Origin: Candidatus Altimarinota bacterium
Lineage (GTDB): Bacteria; Patescibacteriota; Gracilibacteria; RBG-16-42-10
NCBI GenBank assembly: GCA_017984655.1
Contig: JAGNZB010000007.1
Span: forward strand, 1-21,986
Direction of reading: 5' to 3'
Length of the DNA stretch: 21,986 nucleotides
Shown: piece after piece, positions 1 through 6,636 of the stretch
Numbering within the stretch: the first letter of the stretch is position 1
Layout of the letters: the number at the start of each line of letters is the position of its first letter
Notes under the pieces: generated by a model
Seen by the model: the letters and a program-made list of their open reading frames with translations, nothing else
What the model was told of the DNA's origin: nothing
Databases searched by the model: none
Made by a program: the position numbers and the translations under genes

Positions 1-140
1 CAAAAGGGACAACCTGCACGGGTGTCGTGAACAGTATTGCTGCATGTGCAGAAGACTATTCCCCGAAACTGGTTGCCCCAGCTTGAGAGTCTTCGTGCAT
101 GCATGAAAATGCGCAGCAAAATGTAAACACTATTCACGAC
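1..140 (-). ncRNA. Candidate structured small RNA, rod-like hairpin
   Basis: The stretch folds into a long imperfect rod. Arms 24-35/129-140 pair at 11 of 12 positions, 37-43/113-119 pair, 47-57/88-99 pair with one bulged base, and 69-72/78-81 close the tip. The single mismatch in the outer stem is C-A on the plus strand but G-U on the minus strand, which favours minus-strand RNA. Just upstream on that strand is an extended -10 (TGC then TATATT, 147-155) with TTGCTG 16 bp further (169-174). This places the start at about 140, exactly the base of the rod. At 5-26 the minus strand has a short hairpin followed by CCTTTTG, a weak terminator-like end at the window edge. The family is not recognised; a 6S-like RNA or a counter-transcribed replication RNA is possible. 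Confidence 0.5.
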
Positions 141-146
141 CAAACA

Positions 147-174
147 AATATAGCATGGGTACAGAGAACAGCAA
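147..174 (-). promoter_or_regulatory. Predicted promoter of the structured RNA
   Basis: On the minus strand, TTGCTG (169-174) is followed after 16 bp by TATATT (147-152), preceded by TGC as an extended -10. The predicted start falls at about 140, at the foot of the hairpin. The recombinase promoter of the same element (3834-3842) has the same TGCTATATT core. Confidence 0.45.
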
Positions 175-234
175 TGGTGGTCTTATTGCATATTATCCAA
201 TCATTAATCATTATTCAGCCAATGAAACTTTATA

Positions 235-1314
235 ATGAATACAATTACAATTCCCTTTGATGATCAACAGTACCAAATTTTTAAGTTGCTAGCTTTTAGC
301 CTTTACTTCTCTAGTTCTCAGAGTTCAAAAAAGATTAGAATGAGTGATATGGGGGGGGGAGTGAAAATATCTGAACCCGCAGTTCTTAAACAACTTTATG
401 ATGAGAAACTAGTAGTTTCGATTGATGTTGATGTTCACTGTGATGATCAGGCATCAACAATAAGTCATGTTGGCGTTTTTACCTCCTATGAGTCGCTAGA
501 TGATGCGTGTTTTGTAAGTGGTGATAATCATAGCGCTCCAGCAGAATGTTACGGTGAGCTGTATTATAGTTTTCAGATCAATTCACATACAGCCGAGCAC
601 TTTATGAATGAATATCTTTCAAACTGGCTCATGGGTCTTTTTGCTCGCCCCTCTAGTCCTTTACCAACTTATCAGAAGCAGATAGCTGGTATCGTTAGGT
701 CAATTTATTATGTCTTACAGACATTACCAGCCAATAACCTATTTCTTTCAGAAGACAATATCTATTTCAGTCGTAATCAGTCACTGTCTTTCTGTGTACT
801 AGCCTATCTTCAAAAGCTGGATATAATTAAAGTTCTTGATGTAAAGTGCAACATGACCGAACGTCCGTCTTTGCTTCAGTTTCACATTGCTGTAAATAAG
901 TCTTTCTTTGAGAAGTTTGGGAATGATTGGTTGGAGTTTCATCAATGGAAAGATACCAATAAACTATGGGATAATTTACATGATGTTCTTGAAGTAAAGA
1001 TTGAATTCAGAGATCGCACACTTAGTCTAAATGGTAAAACTAAAGGCTTATATGCGAATAGTGTGCCATTGGAGTTACTAAAGTTTGCCCAGATGAAAAA
1101 AATTAATAAAGTTTCTGCTGCAGATTTTATTGCTGATTTTAACGCCATGCGCATAGGTGAAGCCCGAACTATCAAAGGCCACGATGATCTTTATAACAAA
1201 TTGTCTTCATTTCGTTCAGAATGTCGACGAGAACTTGGTTTTAACAGTTCGTTCAACTTTTTCAATATTGAGAATGATATGATTAACCTAACTATGATCA
1301 AATTTGGGGGGTAA
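235..1314 (+). CDS. Unknown 359-aa protein with a possible C-terminal winged helix
   Basis: I do not recognise the family. The protein is soluble, with no signal peptide or membrane segment. Roughly residues 255-359 look like an OmpR-type winged helix: a short beta-hairpin with a 'LSLNGK' turn, helices around 278-305, a basic recognition-like helix near 'LSSFRSECRREL', and a final strand pair. DNA binding is therefore an inference from pattern only. The gene lies divergent from the structured RNA at 1-140 and upstream of the replication-like gene block, so a regulator or initiator is plausible. A run of nine G (351-359) sits early in the frame, encoding Gly-Gly-Gly after Met. The start at 235 is the first ATG in the frame with AT-rich DNA in front; no clear Shine-Dalgarno sequence is seen. 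Confidence 0.65.
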   Translation: MNTITIPFDDQQYQIFKLLAFSLYFSSSQSSKKIRMSDMGGGVKISEPAVLKQLYDEKLVVSIDVDVHCDDQASTISHVGVFTSYESLDDACFVSGDNHSAPAECYGELYYSFQINSHTAEHFMNEYLSNWLMGLFARPSSPLPTYQKQIAGIVRSIYYVLQTLPANNLFLSEDNIYFSRNQSLSFCVLAYLQKLDIIKVLDVKCNMTERPSLLQFHIAVNKSFFEKFGNDWLEFHQWKDTNKLWDNLHDVLEVKIEFRDRTLSLNGKTKGLYANSVPLELLKFAQMKKINKVSAADFIADFNAMRIGEARTIKGHDDLYNKLSSFRSECRRELGFNSSFNFFNIENDMINLTMIKFGG

Positions 1315-1420
1315 TTTGTGTTTTTGTGAGGTCTTTTTGTAGGTATGCACTCAATATTCTTAGATGTCAGATCGGTAATCTAGGGTACTTAAATGCTGAT
1401 AGTTCTTTATAGTAGCTAAT

Positions 1421-1434
1421 TGTAGGCGCCTACA
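1421..1434. promoter_or_regulatory. Perfect 14-bp palindrome, likely operator
   Basis: TGTAGGCGCCTACA is a perfect palindrome 17 bp before the ATG of the DUF5659-like gene and just after a possible -10 (TATAGT, about 1409-1414). Its position at or after the expected transcription start suggests a repressor site controlling the small-gene operon. The 137-bp gap 1315-1451 holds nothing else recognisable. Confidence 0.4.
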
Positions 1435-1451
1435 TTACTTACTATTTTTTT

Positions 1452-1706
1452 ATGAATCAAAGTTTCTCAACGTGTGAAATTTCTCTGGCTGCAGCATTGT
1501 TGTCCGGTGGATTTAAATTAGAGTACATGGCTCGAGACAAGGGGCGTGAAAGAGTCAAATTTGTTTTTCTTTCTTCAGACAATGTTTTGCATCTAGTTCA
1601 GCAATTCTGGCAAAAGCAATTGTTGGTCAATGTTCACTCATATTACGAGAATCTCAAATTTCTTAAGGCTCGACTACGCAATGAAACTAGAGACACGAGA
1701 GATTGA
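1452..1706 (+). CDS. DUF5659-like small protein
   Basis: This 84-aa protein has the layout I associate with DUF5659 of Patescibacteria and their mobile elements. An N-terminal 'LAAAL' helix follows a Thr/Cys start, then comes a hydrophobic patch with an arginine-rich turn ('RDKGRERVKFVFL'), a helix with 'LVQQFW' and a last helix 'YYENLKFLKARLRN'. The function is unknown. It opens a run of overlapping genes (next start at 1681) leading to the CHC2 protein and the ATPase, so it probably belongs to the element's replication or control module. The palindrome at 1421-1434 sits just upstream. The family call is from pattern memory, without a profile search. Confidence 0.6.
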   Translation: MNQSFSTCEISLAAALLSGGFKLEYMARDKGRERVKFVFLSSDNVLHLVQQFWQKQLLVNVHSYYENLKFLKARLRNETRDTRD

Positions 1707-1842
1707 GCAGTTCTGTGCTGTATACACGCGAGTGTCTGGTAGAGAACTACCACCAGAGATTGCTGCTAGTACGGCTACAGAGTTTCTTGAACTAATGAAA
1801 ATATTAACGAATGACTATGAGCACTACATTGATGTGCCCTGA
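1681..1842 (+). CDS. Small 53-aa protein of element operon
   Basis: The frame is open from 1630, but I choose the ATG at 1681 because the protein from there (MKLETREIEQFCAVYTRVSG...) has the form of a common short protein of Patescibacteria and their mobile DNA. That form is an N-terminal helix, a 'GREL' turn with Pro-Pro, and a second helix 'AASTATEFLELMKIL' followed by a short acidic tail. It overlaps the preceding gene by 26 nt and the following one by up to 32 nt, which fits translational coupling. Its function is unknown. No membrane segment or metal motif is present. Confidence 0.55.
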   Translation: MKLETREIEQFCAVYTRVSGRELPPEIAASTATEFLELMKILTNDYEHYIDVP

Positions 1843-2452
1843 AGAAGATGACTACATATTGTTGCGTGGACTTGAGGTGAGTTGGCGTAGAAAATTGCCC
1901 TCGCCGTATGATCTTTACAACACTATTAGTAATGACCCGTCAATTATTGATGAGTTACCCGTGTGGATTGGAGATCTATTTGTAGAGAAAGTTGAGCTGG
2001 AAGAGGCTGTTCGCTTGGCATTGACTAATTTACAAACCAGGACTGTAGCTGAGCAAGTAATTGCGGAGGAGTTTTTTATCTATCCGAAGATAAAAAGAAT
2101 CATCGTGATAGATGCTGCTATTGCTCGCATGAAGCATTTTTGGTTTTCTTATTATCACTTTGAGCGAGATAGTAGCTATCGCAAAGGTATGTCTGAAACA
2201 GAGTTACAACAGGCTCGCAATTCCCAGCTAGCAATTATTGCAGAGAAGCTGGGGCTTCGCTTGCAAAGGGGGGGAAGGAATCCTCGATGCATTTGTCCAT
2301 TCCACCAGGAAAAGACTCCGTCGCTTACGCTTTTTGCCAGCACAAATACCTGGCATTGCTTTGGCTGTCATGCAGGTGGAGATGGCATTACTTTGGTGAG
2401 AAAACTGCTGGGGCATACTTTTCCCCAAGCCGTGCGTTTTATAATTACTTAA
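1811..2452 (+). CDS. CHC2 zinc-finger (DnaG-type) protein without TOPRIM
   Basis: The last third carries a textbook CHC2 primase zinc finger: C162-P-F-H165, then 'EKTPS', then C183-F-G-C186 and 'GGDGI'. In DnaG and phage primase-helicases this finger reads single-stranded template DNA. Residues 1-150 are helical with no catalytic motif I can identify. No TOPRIM or archaeo-eukaryotic primase domain follows, as the protein ends about 25 residues after the finger. It is therefore a stand-alone finger. It overlaps the 53-aa gene and precedes the ATPase by 12 nt, so the pair is probably a replication unit of the element. The start is uncertain: ATG codons at 1811, 1817 and 1832 are all possible. 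A run of seven G lies just before the finger. Confidence 0.75.
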   Translation: MTMSTTLMCPEEDDYILLRGLEVSWRRKLPSPYDLYNTISNDPSIIDELPVWIGDLFVEKVELEEAVRLALTNLQTRTVAEQVIAEEFFIYPKIKRIIVIDAAIARMKHFWFSYYHFERDSSYRKGMSETELQQARNSQLAIIAEKLGLRLQRGGRNPRCICPFHQEKTPSLTLFASTNTWHCFGCHAGGDGITLVRKLLGHTFPQAVRFIIT

Positions 2453-2464
2453 ATAATACATACT

Positions 2465-3790
2465 ATGAATGAAGATCATTCTGTTGAAGCAAAGCTAGAA
2501 CAGTTGAAACAACAAATACCAAAACAACCATCACGGGTACCTGTCGTGCCTGCTCCTCCTGTCCCCTTATTATTTGTAGAATGGCGCGATAGTTTAGCAA
2601 ATGAATTCCCAGAGTTAGCATTTGCTTCTGAAGTCGTAGCTAGTGTGTCAGCGCAACTACTCATCAATGATGTCCATAATCCATTCGGTCTAGTATTAGT
2701 TGATGTTCCTTCCTCAGGGAAAACAATTACCCTTAACTTCTTTTCAGGTGCTAAGAATCTCACCTATTTTACTGACAAGTTTTCTCCTGCTTCTTTTGTT
2801 TCTCATGCAACAAATGTGAAAAAGGAAGATTTGCAGAAAATCGATATGTTACCGAAGATCAAACATAAGGTTGTAGTAGTGCGAGAGATGGCGACTATAT
2901 TTGGGGAGAGGGAAGAAGATTTGCGTAAGAATATGGGGATTCTTACCAGAGTGATGGATGGTGAAGGTCTCCAGATTGATTCGGGTGTACATGGTCAGCG
3001 TGGCTATAGTGGAGATTATTGTTTTATGTTAGTCGCTGCATCAACTCCTATTCCTCCCAAAGTATGGAAAATGATGGGAAACCTCGGGTCTAGGTTGTTC
3101 TTTCTCAACATTGATGGTCGCGAGAAGAGCGAGCAGGAACTAGTAGCACAAAATAGTAGTTCAAGCTTTAAAGAGAAGGAGAAGATTTGTATTGAACTGA
3201 CTGCAGATTTCCTAGCTACACTTTTTTCATCAGCTCAAGAAGGCCTTACTTGGGACAAGAGTAAGGATGATCAGCTCGCTTTAGCGATTATTGCTAGGGC
3301 TGCTAAATTACTTGCTGCCCTACGTGCCCCAATTAACATTTGGCGTGATCATGGCGATGGAGGAGATAACCACACTACGGTTATCAAAGAGATGCCGGAC
3401 CGCATAAATCATCTTTTGTATAATTTGGCCCGTGGGCATGCAGCTTGTGATAGTAGAAATTACATTACTCAAGATGATTTAAAGGTCGTTCTAGCTGTTG
3501 CATACTCTTCAGCTCCACCTCAACGTGTGAAGGTCTTTAAAGCGTTGCTAAAGCATGGTGGTAAGCTCTCAACCAACTTACTGCGAGGTGAGATCAATTG
3601 TAGTCAGCCCACAGCTATCGAGGAAATGAAGGCTCTTGCTGTTTTGAAGGTGGCTTACTTTACTGGTGGGTACGATGAAGATACTAATCAGGAAAGAGAG
3701 ATAACACTTCATGATAACTTCCGATGGTTCCTTACTGATGAAGCTAATGCGTTGTTTCCGATGAGTCATACTGACTTGAAACTACTATAG
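2465..3790 (+). CDS. AAA-like replication ATPase of mobile element
   Basis: This 441-aa protein has a Walker A at residues 80-87 (DVPSSGKT, with D in place of the usual first G) and a hydrophobic strand ending in 'VREMA' that fits Walker B. A conserved-looking block follows: 'LTRVMDGEGL', 'SGVHGQRGY', then a strand 'VAASTPIP' resembling a sensor region, and 'GSRLFF'. The N-terminal 35 residues are proline-rich and flexible. The C-terminal about 80 residues look like a winged helix. It resembles helicase-like ATPases of phage and plasmid primase-helicase systems, but I cannot name the family. Placed 12 nt after the CHC2 protein, it may act with it in loading or unwinding at the element's origin. 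Confidence 0.65.
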   Translation: MNEDHSVEAKLEQLKQQIPKQPSRVPVVPAPPVPLLFVEWRDSLANEFPELAFASEVVASVSAQLLINDVHNPFGLVLVDVPSSGKTITLNFFSGAKNLTYFTDKFSPASFVSHATNVKKEDLQKIDMLPKIKHKVVVVREMATIFGEREEDLRKNMGILTRVMDGEGLQIDSGVHGQRGYSGDYCFMLVAASTPIPPKVWKMMGNLGSRLFFLNIDGREKSEQELVAQNSSSSFKEKEKICIELTADFLATLFSSAQEGLTWDKSKDDQLALAIIARAAKLLAALRAPINIWRDHGDGGDNHTTVIKEMPDRINHLLYNLARGHAACDSRNYITQDDLKVVLAVAYSSAPPQRVKVFKALLKHGGKLSTNLLRGEINCSQPTAIEEMKALAVLKVAYFTGGYDEDTNQEREITLHDNFRWFLTDEANALFPMSHTDLKLL

Positions 3791-3805
3791 TTCTTATCAC
3801 TTGCT

Positions 3806-3842
3806 AGGGGCACTGAAAGTAAAAGTGTCCCTATGCTATATT
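3806..3842 (+). promoter_or_regulatory. Recombinase promoter with overlapping inverted repeat
   Basis: Arms 3806-3814 (AGGGGCACT) and 3824-3832 (AGTGTCCCT) pair over nine positions with one G-T wobble, around a 9-nt loop. They are followed directly by an extended -10 (TGC TATATT, 3834-3842). No T-tract follows the hairpin, so an operator overlapping the -35/spacer is more likely than a terminator. A transcript would begin around 3849, only about 12 nt before the recombinase ATG. Confidence 0.5.
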
Positions 3843-3860
3843 CTGATTAATGAAAATTCT

Positions 3861-5459
3861 ATGAAATACTTTCTTTATTGTCGAAAGAGTAGTGACAGAG
3901 AAGATAAGCAGTTGCTATCCATTGATTCACAACAACGAGAGATGGTGCAATATGCTATCGATAAAGGCCTGGAGATCGTTGATGTCTATGTCGAAGAACA
4001 GTCAGCATACAAAACAGGTCGAACAGTCTTCTACACGATGCTTGAAAGAATTAAGAAGGGTGATGCTCAAGGAATTATCACCTGGCATCTAAGTAGATTA
4101 GCTAGAAATAACCATGACGGAGGAGCTGTAGTTTACATGGTTGATGAAGGATTTATCAAAGAAATACACACCAAGGAACGAATCTACTCAAATACAACTA
4201 ATGATAAATTTTTCCTGCAGTTAGAGTTCGCAGTAGCTAAGAAGAGTTCTGATGATACGGGTGATTATGTCCGTCGTGATTTAAAAGCCAAGCTTGAGAA
4301 AGGTGAGTGGATAGCAGTTGCGCCATTAGGCTATCTCAATATGGATCGCAATGGCAGAATCGCCGGTAATATGTACGATCATGAGAAACAGCGTATTTTT
4401 ATTGATTCCAATCGGCCGTTGAAAAGGATAGAAGCAGATCCAATTGATGGTCCTAGAATTCACAAACTTTTTCTAAAAGCAGCAGAACATGGTATGTCTC
4501 TCAAGAAGTTAGAGAACTATGCTTGGGAACTAGGTCTTCGAACGCGAAAGCAGAAGCTTAGAGTGAAGTTATCTACTATCAGCTGGATCCTAAACAATCC
4601 ATTTTATTACGGGATGATGAGATATGATAATAATAAACTATTTGTAGGCAACTACGATCCTTTGATCTCCCACGAACTGTTTGAACGAGTCCAAGCTTTA
4701 CTAAAAGACCCCAGTAAACCTAGGCTGCAGAAACATCGATTCTTTTATACTGGTCTTATTCGGTGTGGTACCTGTGGTGCAATGATTACTGCTGAAAAGC
4801 ATGGAAAATATACTTACTATCGCTGCACCAAGAAGAAAGGTGCCTGTGATGCTCCTTATGTGAGTGAAGAGAAGCTGGAAGAGATGTTTGTTGCAAAACT
4901 TAGTAAAGTGCAGATACCTCGAGAGTTCGTTGATTTTGCTTTTCAGATATTCAAATCTTGGCATGCTGACAGCACAAAAAGTAAACTGACTAGTCAAAAG
5001 AAACTCCATGAGGAGCAAACCAATTTGAGGGGGCAACTGGATAATTTATTGCTACTTAAAATCTCTTCAGCTAATAGAGACGGTCAAATGCTAAGTGATG
5101 AAGAATATTTACGTCAGAAACGTTTTATAGAGAGTAAGCTCAATGATGTTGAGGAGAAACTGCGGGATAATCAGGCCGATCATGAGTCATGGTATGAGAA
5201 ATGCGAACGGCTGTTTATTTTTGCATCACAGTTATTGGCTCAGTTTAAATGCGCATCGCTCGAAAAGAAGCATATTGTGCTTAGAACGGTAGGTACTTCC
5301 TACATTCTGAGGGATGGTGTATTAGAGTTTGAATACAAAGATTTATTTCAGATATTTGAACGGCTCGAAACGCAACAAACCCGCATACAAAAAAGCCTCA
5401 GTGGTTCTTCTGAGGTTCATTCTTCAAACTGGCGGGACTGGCGAGACTCGAACTCGTGA
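3861..5459 (+). CDS. Large serine recombinase (integrase) 1
   Basis: The 532-aa protein has the serine-recombinase N-terminal catalytic domain: 'YCRKSSD' with the expected nucleophile Ser10 and Arg8, 'LSIDSQ', and the arginine motif 'SRLAR'. A Recombinase domain follows with 'NPFYYGMMRY'. The zinc ribbon is intact (C302, C305, C322, C329), and a coiled coil covers about 375-455. It cuts and rejoins DNA at attachment sites through a 2-bp staggered crossover. I moved the start from 3801 to 3861 because the catalytic domain begins directly there and a promoter ends at 3842. The last nine residues (WRDWRDSNS) are encoded antisense to the tRNA-Asp 3' half, so the gene is at its integrated attachment site. 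Confidence 0.9.
   Translation: MKYFLYCRKSSDREDKQLLSIDSQQREMVQYAIDKGLEIVDVYVEEQSAYKTGRTVFYTMLERIKKGDAQGIITWHLSRLARNNHDGGAVVYMVDEGFIKEIHTKERIYSNTTNDKFFLQLEFAVAKKSSDDTGDYVRRDLKAKLEKGEWIAVAPLGYLNMDRNGRIAGNMYDHEKQRIFIDSNRPLKRIEADPIDGPRIHKLFLKAAEHGMSLKKLENYAWELGLRTRKQKLRVKLSTISWILNNPFYYGMMRYDNNKLFVGNYDPLISHELFERVQALLKDPSKPRLQKHRFFYTGLIRCGTCGAMITAEKHGKYTYYRCTKKKGACDAPYVSEEKLEEMFVAKLSKVQIPREFVDFAFQIFKSWHADSTKSKLTSQKKLHEEQTNLRGQLDNLLLLKISSANRDGQMLSDEEYLRQKRFIESKLNDVEEKLRDNQADHESWYEKCERLFIFASQLLAQFKCASLEKKHIVLRTVGTSYILRDGVLEFEYKDLFQIFERLETQQTRIQKSLSGSSEVHSSNWRDWRDSNS
5389..5415 (-). terminator. Intrinsic terminator downstream of tRNA-Asp
   Basis: On the minus strand CCTCAG (5410-5415 side), an 8-nt loop and CTGAGG (5396-5401 side) are followed by C and then six T (5389-5394). 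This is a compact rho-independent terminator 14 nt beyond the tRNA CCA end. It lies inside the recombinase reading frame, so the integrated element supplies the tRNA's terminator. Confidence 0.65.
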
Positions 5460-5506
5460 CCTTCCGCGTGACAGGCGGACGCTCTAACCAACTGAGCTAC
5501 AATCCC
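5430..5506 (-). tRNA. tRNA-Asp(GTC)
   Basis: The 77-nt minus-strand sequence folds as a full cloverleaf. The acceptor GGGATTG/CAGTCCC has one G-T pair, the D arm is GCTC/GAGC, and the anticodon stem TCCGC/GCGGA has loop CTGTCAC, giving anticodon GTC. The T loop is TTCGAGT and the discriminator is G followed by an encoded CCA. The outermost T-stem pair is a mismatch (A-C). The 3' half is overlapped by the recombinase 1 reading frame, marking the integration point of element 1. Confidence 0.93.
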
Positions 5507-5656
5507 TTGTAGGTGTATTTGCACAACTGAAATACCATTGTCACTGCACTCATTAGATGAGGCATGTGGAATATAAGCAAATAGCGGGCTGCTGTCAAAA
5601 GAAAGTGAGGTGACTTAGCTTCTTTTTTGCCTGCACATTCCGATTAAGTCATCAAC

Positions 5657-5678
5657 TAGCAACTACTACTAGTTGCTA
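5657..5678. repeat. Perfect 9-bp inverted repeat (hairpin)
   Basis: TAGCAACTA, a 4-nt loop CTAC, and TAGTTGCTA form a perfect stem. No T-tract follows on either strand, so it is not a convincing terminator. It lies in the 478-bp gene-free stretch 5507-5984, about 40 bp before the larger structured region. A protein-binding site or attachment-site arm is possible. Confidence 0.5.
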
Positions 5679-5717
5679 AGCCTTACACTTTCAAGCAAGG
5701 AAGAATATTCTGGTGTG

Positions 5718-5852
5718 AGCGATTATTTCCTGTTTCCTTGCTCCTCTTTCCTTGAGATCGCAAAATTTCGTCCAGGTTAAAAACTTAGGAACGAGGAAAT
5801 AGGAAATAGACTCGACCGCCTATGGCGATCTCGTGAGCCGATAGGTCGAGTA
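5718..5852 (+). ncRNA. Candidate structured RNA in gene-free stretch 5507-5984
   Basis: Positions 5724-5740 pair with 5792-5808 over 17 base pairs, two of them G-U on the plus strand. After a single mismatch the stem continues with 5742-5745/5787-5790. A second hairpin follows at 5811-5850 (stems CTCGAC/GTCGAG, CTAT/ATAG, GGC/GCC with small bulges) and is followed by a T-rich stretch. The G-U pairs would be C-A mismatches on the other strand, so plus-strand transcription is favoured. A weak promoter (CTTACA 5682-5687, TATTCT 5706-5711, spacer 18) would start near 5718. GAGATCGC (5754-5761) and GCGATCTC (5825-5832) could pair as an alternative fold. The family is unknown. The rest of 5507-5984 shows no gene. 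Confidence 0.45.
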
Positions 5853-5984
5853 GTTACATTTCTTTCATTTTTCCTGTTGTGCTTGAGAAAAGAGTTTATA
5901 TTTATGGTACTACATGGAGGCCACTTTACCGGCGAGAGTCTATTATCACCGAGTAGTGTGTAACATTGTTATCTTATCTATTGA

Positions 5985-6611
5985 TTAGAGATTAGCTGGA
6001 GGTTGAACTAATAGGGGATATGCTCTGATCACATCTGATGCAACTGATGGTAATGGTTGGACTTTTACTAAACGAAGTGCAGTGATTTCTTCTGTGAAAT
6101 TGATTTCTAATGTGTCACTTACCTTTTTTGTAGTTTCTAGATCTAAAGCTTTTGTATATCTAGCAATAGTTACATGAATAATATTAGGCGTCCGTGGCAG
6201 CACTAATTCAGTAGGAAGCCTATCTTTGATGCCGATAAGAAACTGGTCTCTCATCTGTTTGATCGTTTCGTTGTTATCAGCTTGAATGAATATTGCTTCT
6301 GGACTGGCTACTATTTTAGAAAACTTGATTATTGCCGGTTTAGTGTTGGTGACAATAGTTCTTAACACTTGGTCATAGACTTTTTTTATAGACTCGTTTT
6401 CTGTCTCAGTTAGTAGAGGTAAATCAAGTGTGTTTACTATGCTGATGTGTAGAGTCTCAGTTGGTGTCATCCATAAAGCATCTCCCAAGTTTGTTTTCAA
6501 TTTTTCCTGAATGATATTTATTTCTTTAGCTGTATTTTTTGATAACTCGGTATTTACCCAATAGCCATAAAAGGGACGATTGAAAGTATTGGTGATAGTT
6601 TTTTCTAACAT
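5985..6611 (-). CDS. 2H phosphoesterase-like protein
   Basis: The 208-aa protein carries the two H-x-[ST] signatures of the 2H phosphoesterase (LigT / 2'-5' RNA ligase-like) fold: H55-I-S57-I and H146-V-T148-I, 91 residues apart, each on a hydrophobic strand ('LHISIVNTL', 'IIHVTIARY'). Family members open cyclic phosphates or cleave 2'-5' linkages. Phage members such as Acb1 degrade cyclic oligonucleotide signals of CBASS. The substrate here is unknown. It is soluble, with no membrane segment. The gene follows the zinc-ribbon gene by 25 nt in the same direction, so the two are probably co-transcribed from the promoter region near 7222-7328. An anti-defence or RNA-repair role is inferred only from the family and the mobile context. 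Confidence 0.75.
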   Translation of the reverse strand: MLEKTITNTFNRPFYGYWVNTELSKNTAKEINIIQEKLKTNLGDALWMTPTETLHISIVNTLDLPLLTETENESIKKVYDQVLRTIVTNTKPAIIKFSKIVASPEAIFIQADNNETIKQMRDQFLIGIKDRLPTELVLPRTPNIIHVTIARYTKALDLETTKKVSDTLEINFTEEITALRLVKVQPLPSVASDVIRAYPLLVQPPANL

Positions 6612-6636
6612 GAGGAATTAGGTATTGTGAAGTTTT

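Larger units (their letters stand above)
1..5459 (+). mobile_element. Integrated element 1, right-hand part (left end outside window)
   Basis: This stretch is read as an integrated mobile element because it ends in a large serine recombinase gene that runs into the 3' half of tRNA-Asp. It also carries a replication-like gene pair (CHC2 zinc finger plus AAA-like ATPase) and small proteins of families typical of mobile DNA. I searched for a second copy of the tRNA-Asp 3' segment to the left and found none, so the other attachment site probably lies beyond position 1. No capsid, terminase or conjugation gene is visible, so plasmid-like and phage-like elements cannot be told apart. Confidence 0.7.

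Noticed and set aside
3801..3860. Upstream start for recombinase 1
   Set aside because: The extra 20 residues overlap the promoter and inverted repeat and do not match the serine-recombinase N-terminus, which begins at the ATG at 3861.
5711..5725. Possible displaced tRNA-Thr 3' end (TGGTGTGAGCGATTA resembles TGGTGGAGCCGACCA)
   Set aside because: The match needs an insertion, a deletion and two substitutions, and the flanking DNA has no T-arm, so chance is more likely.
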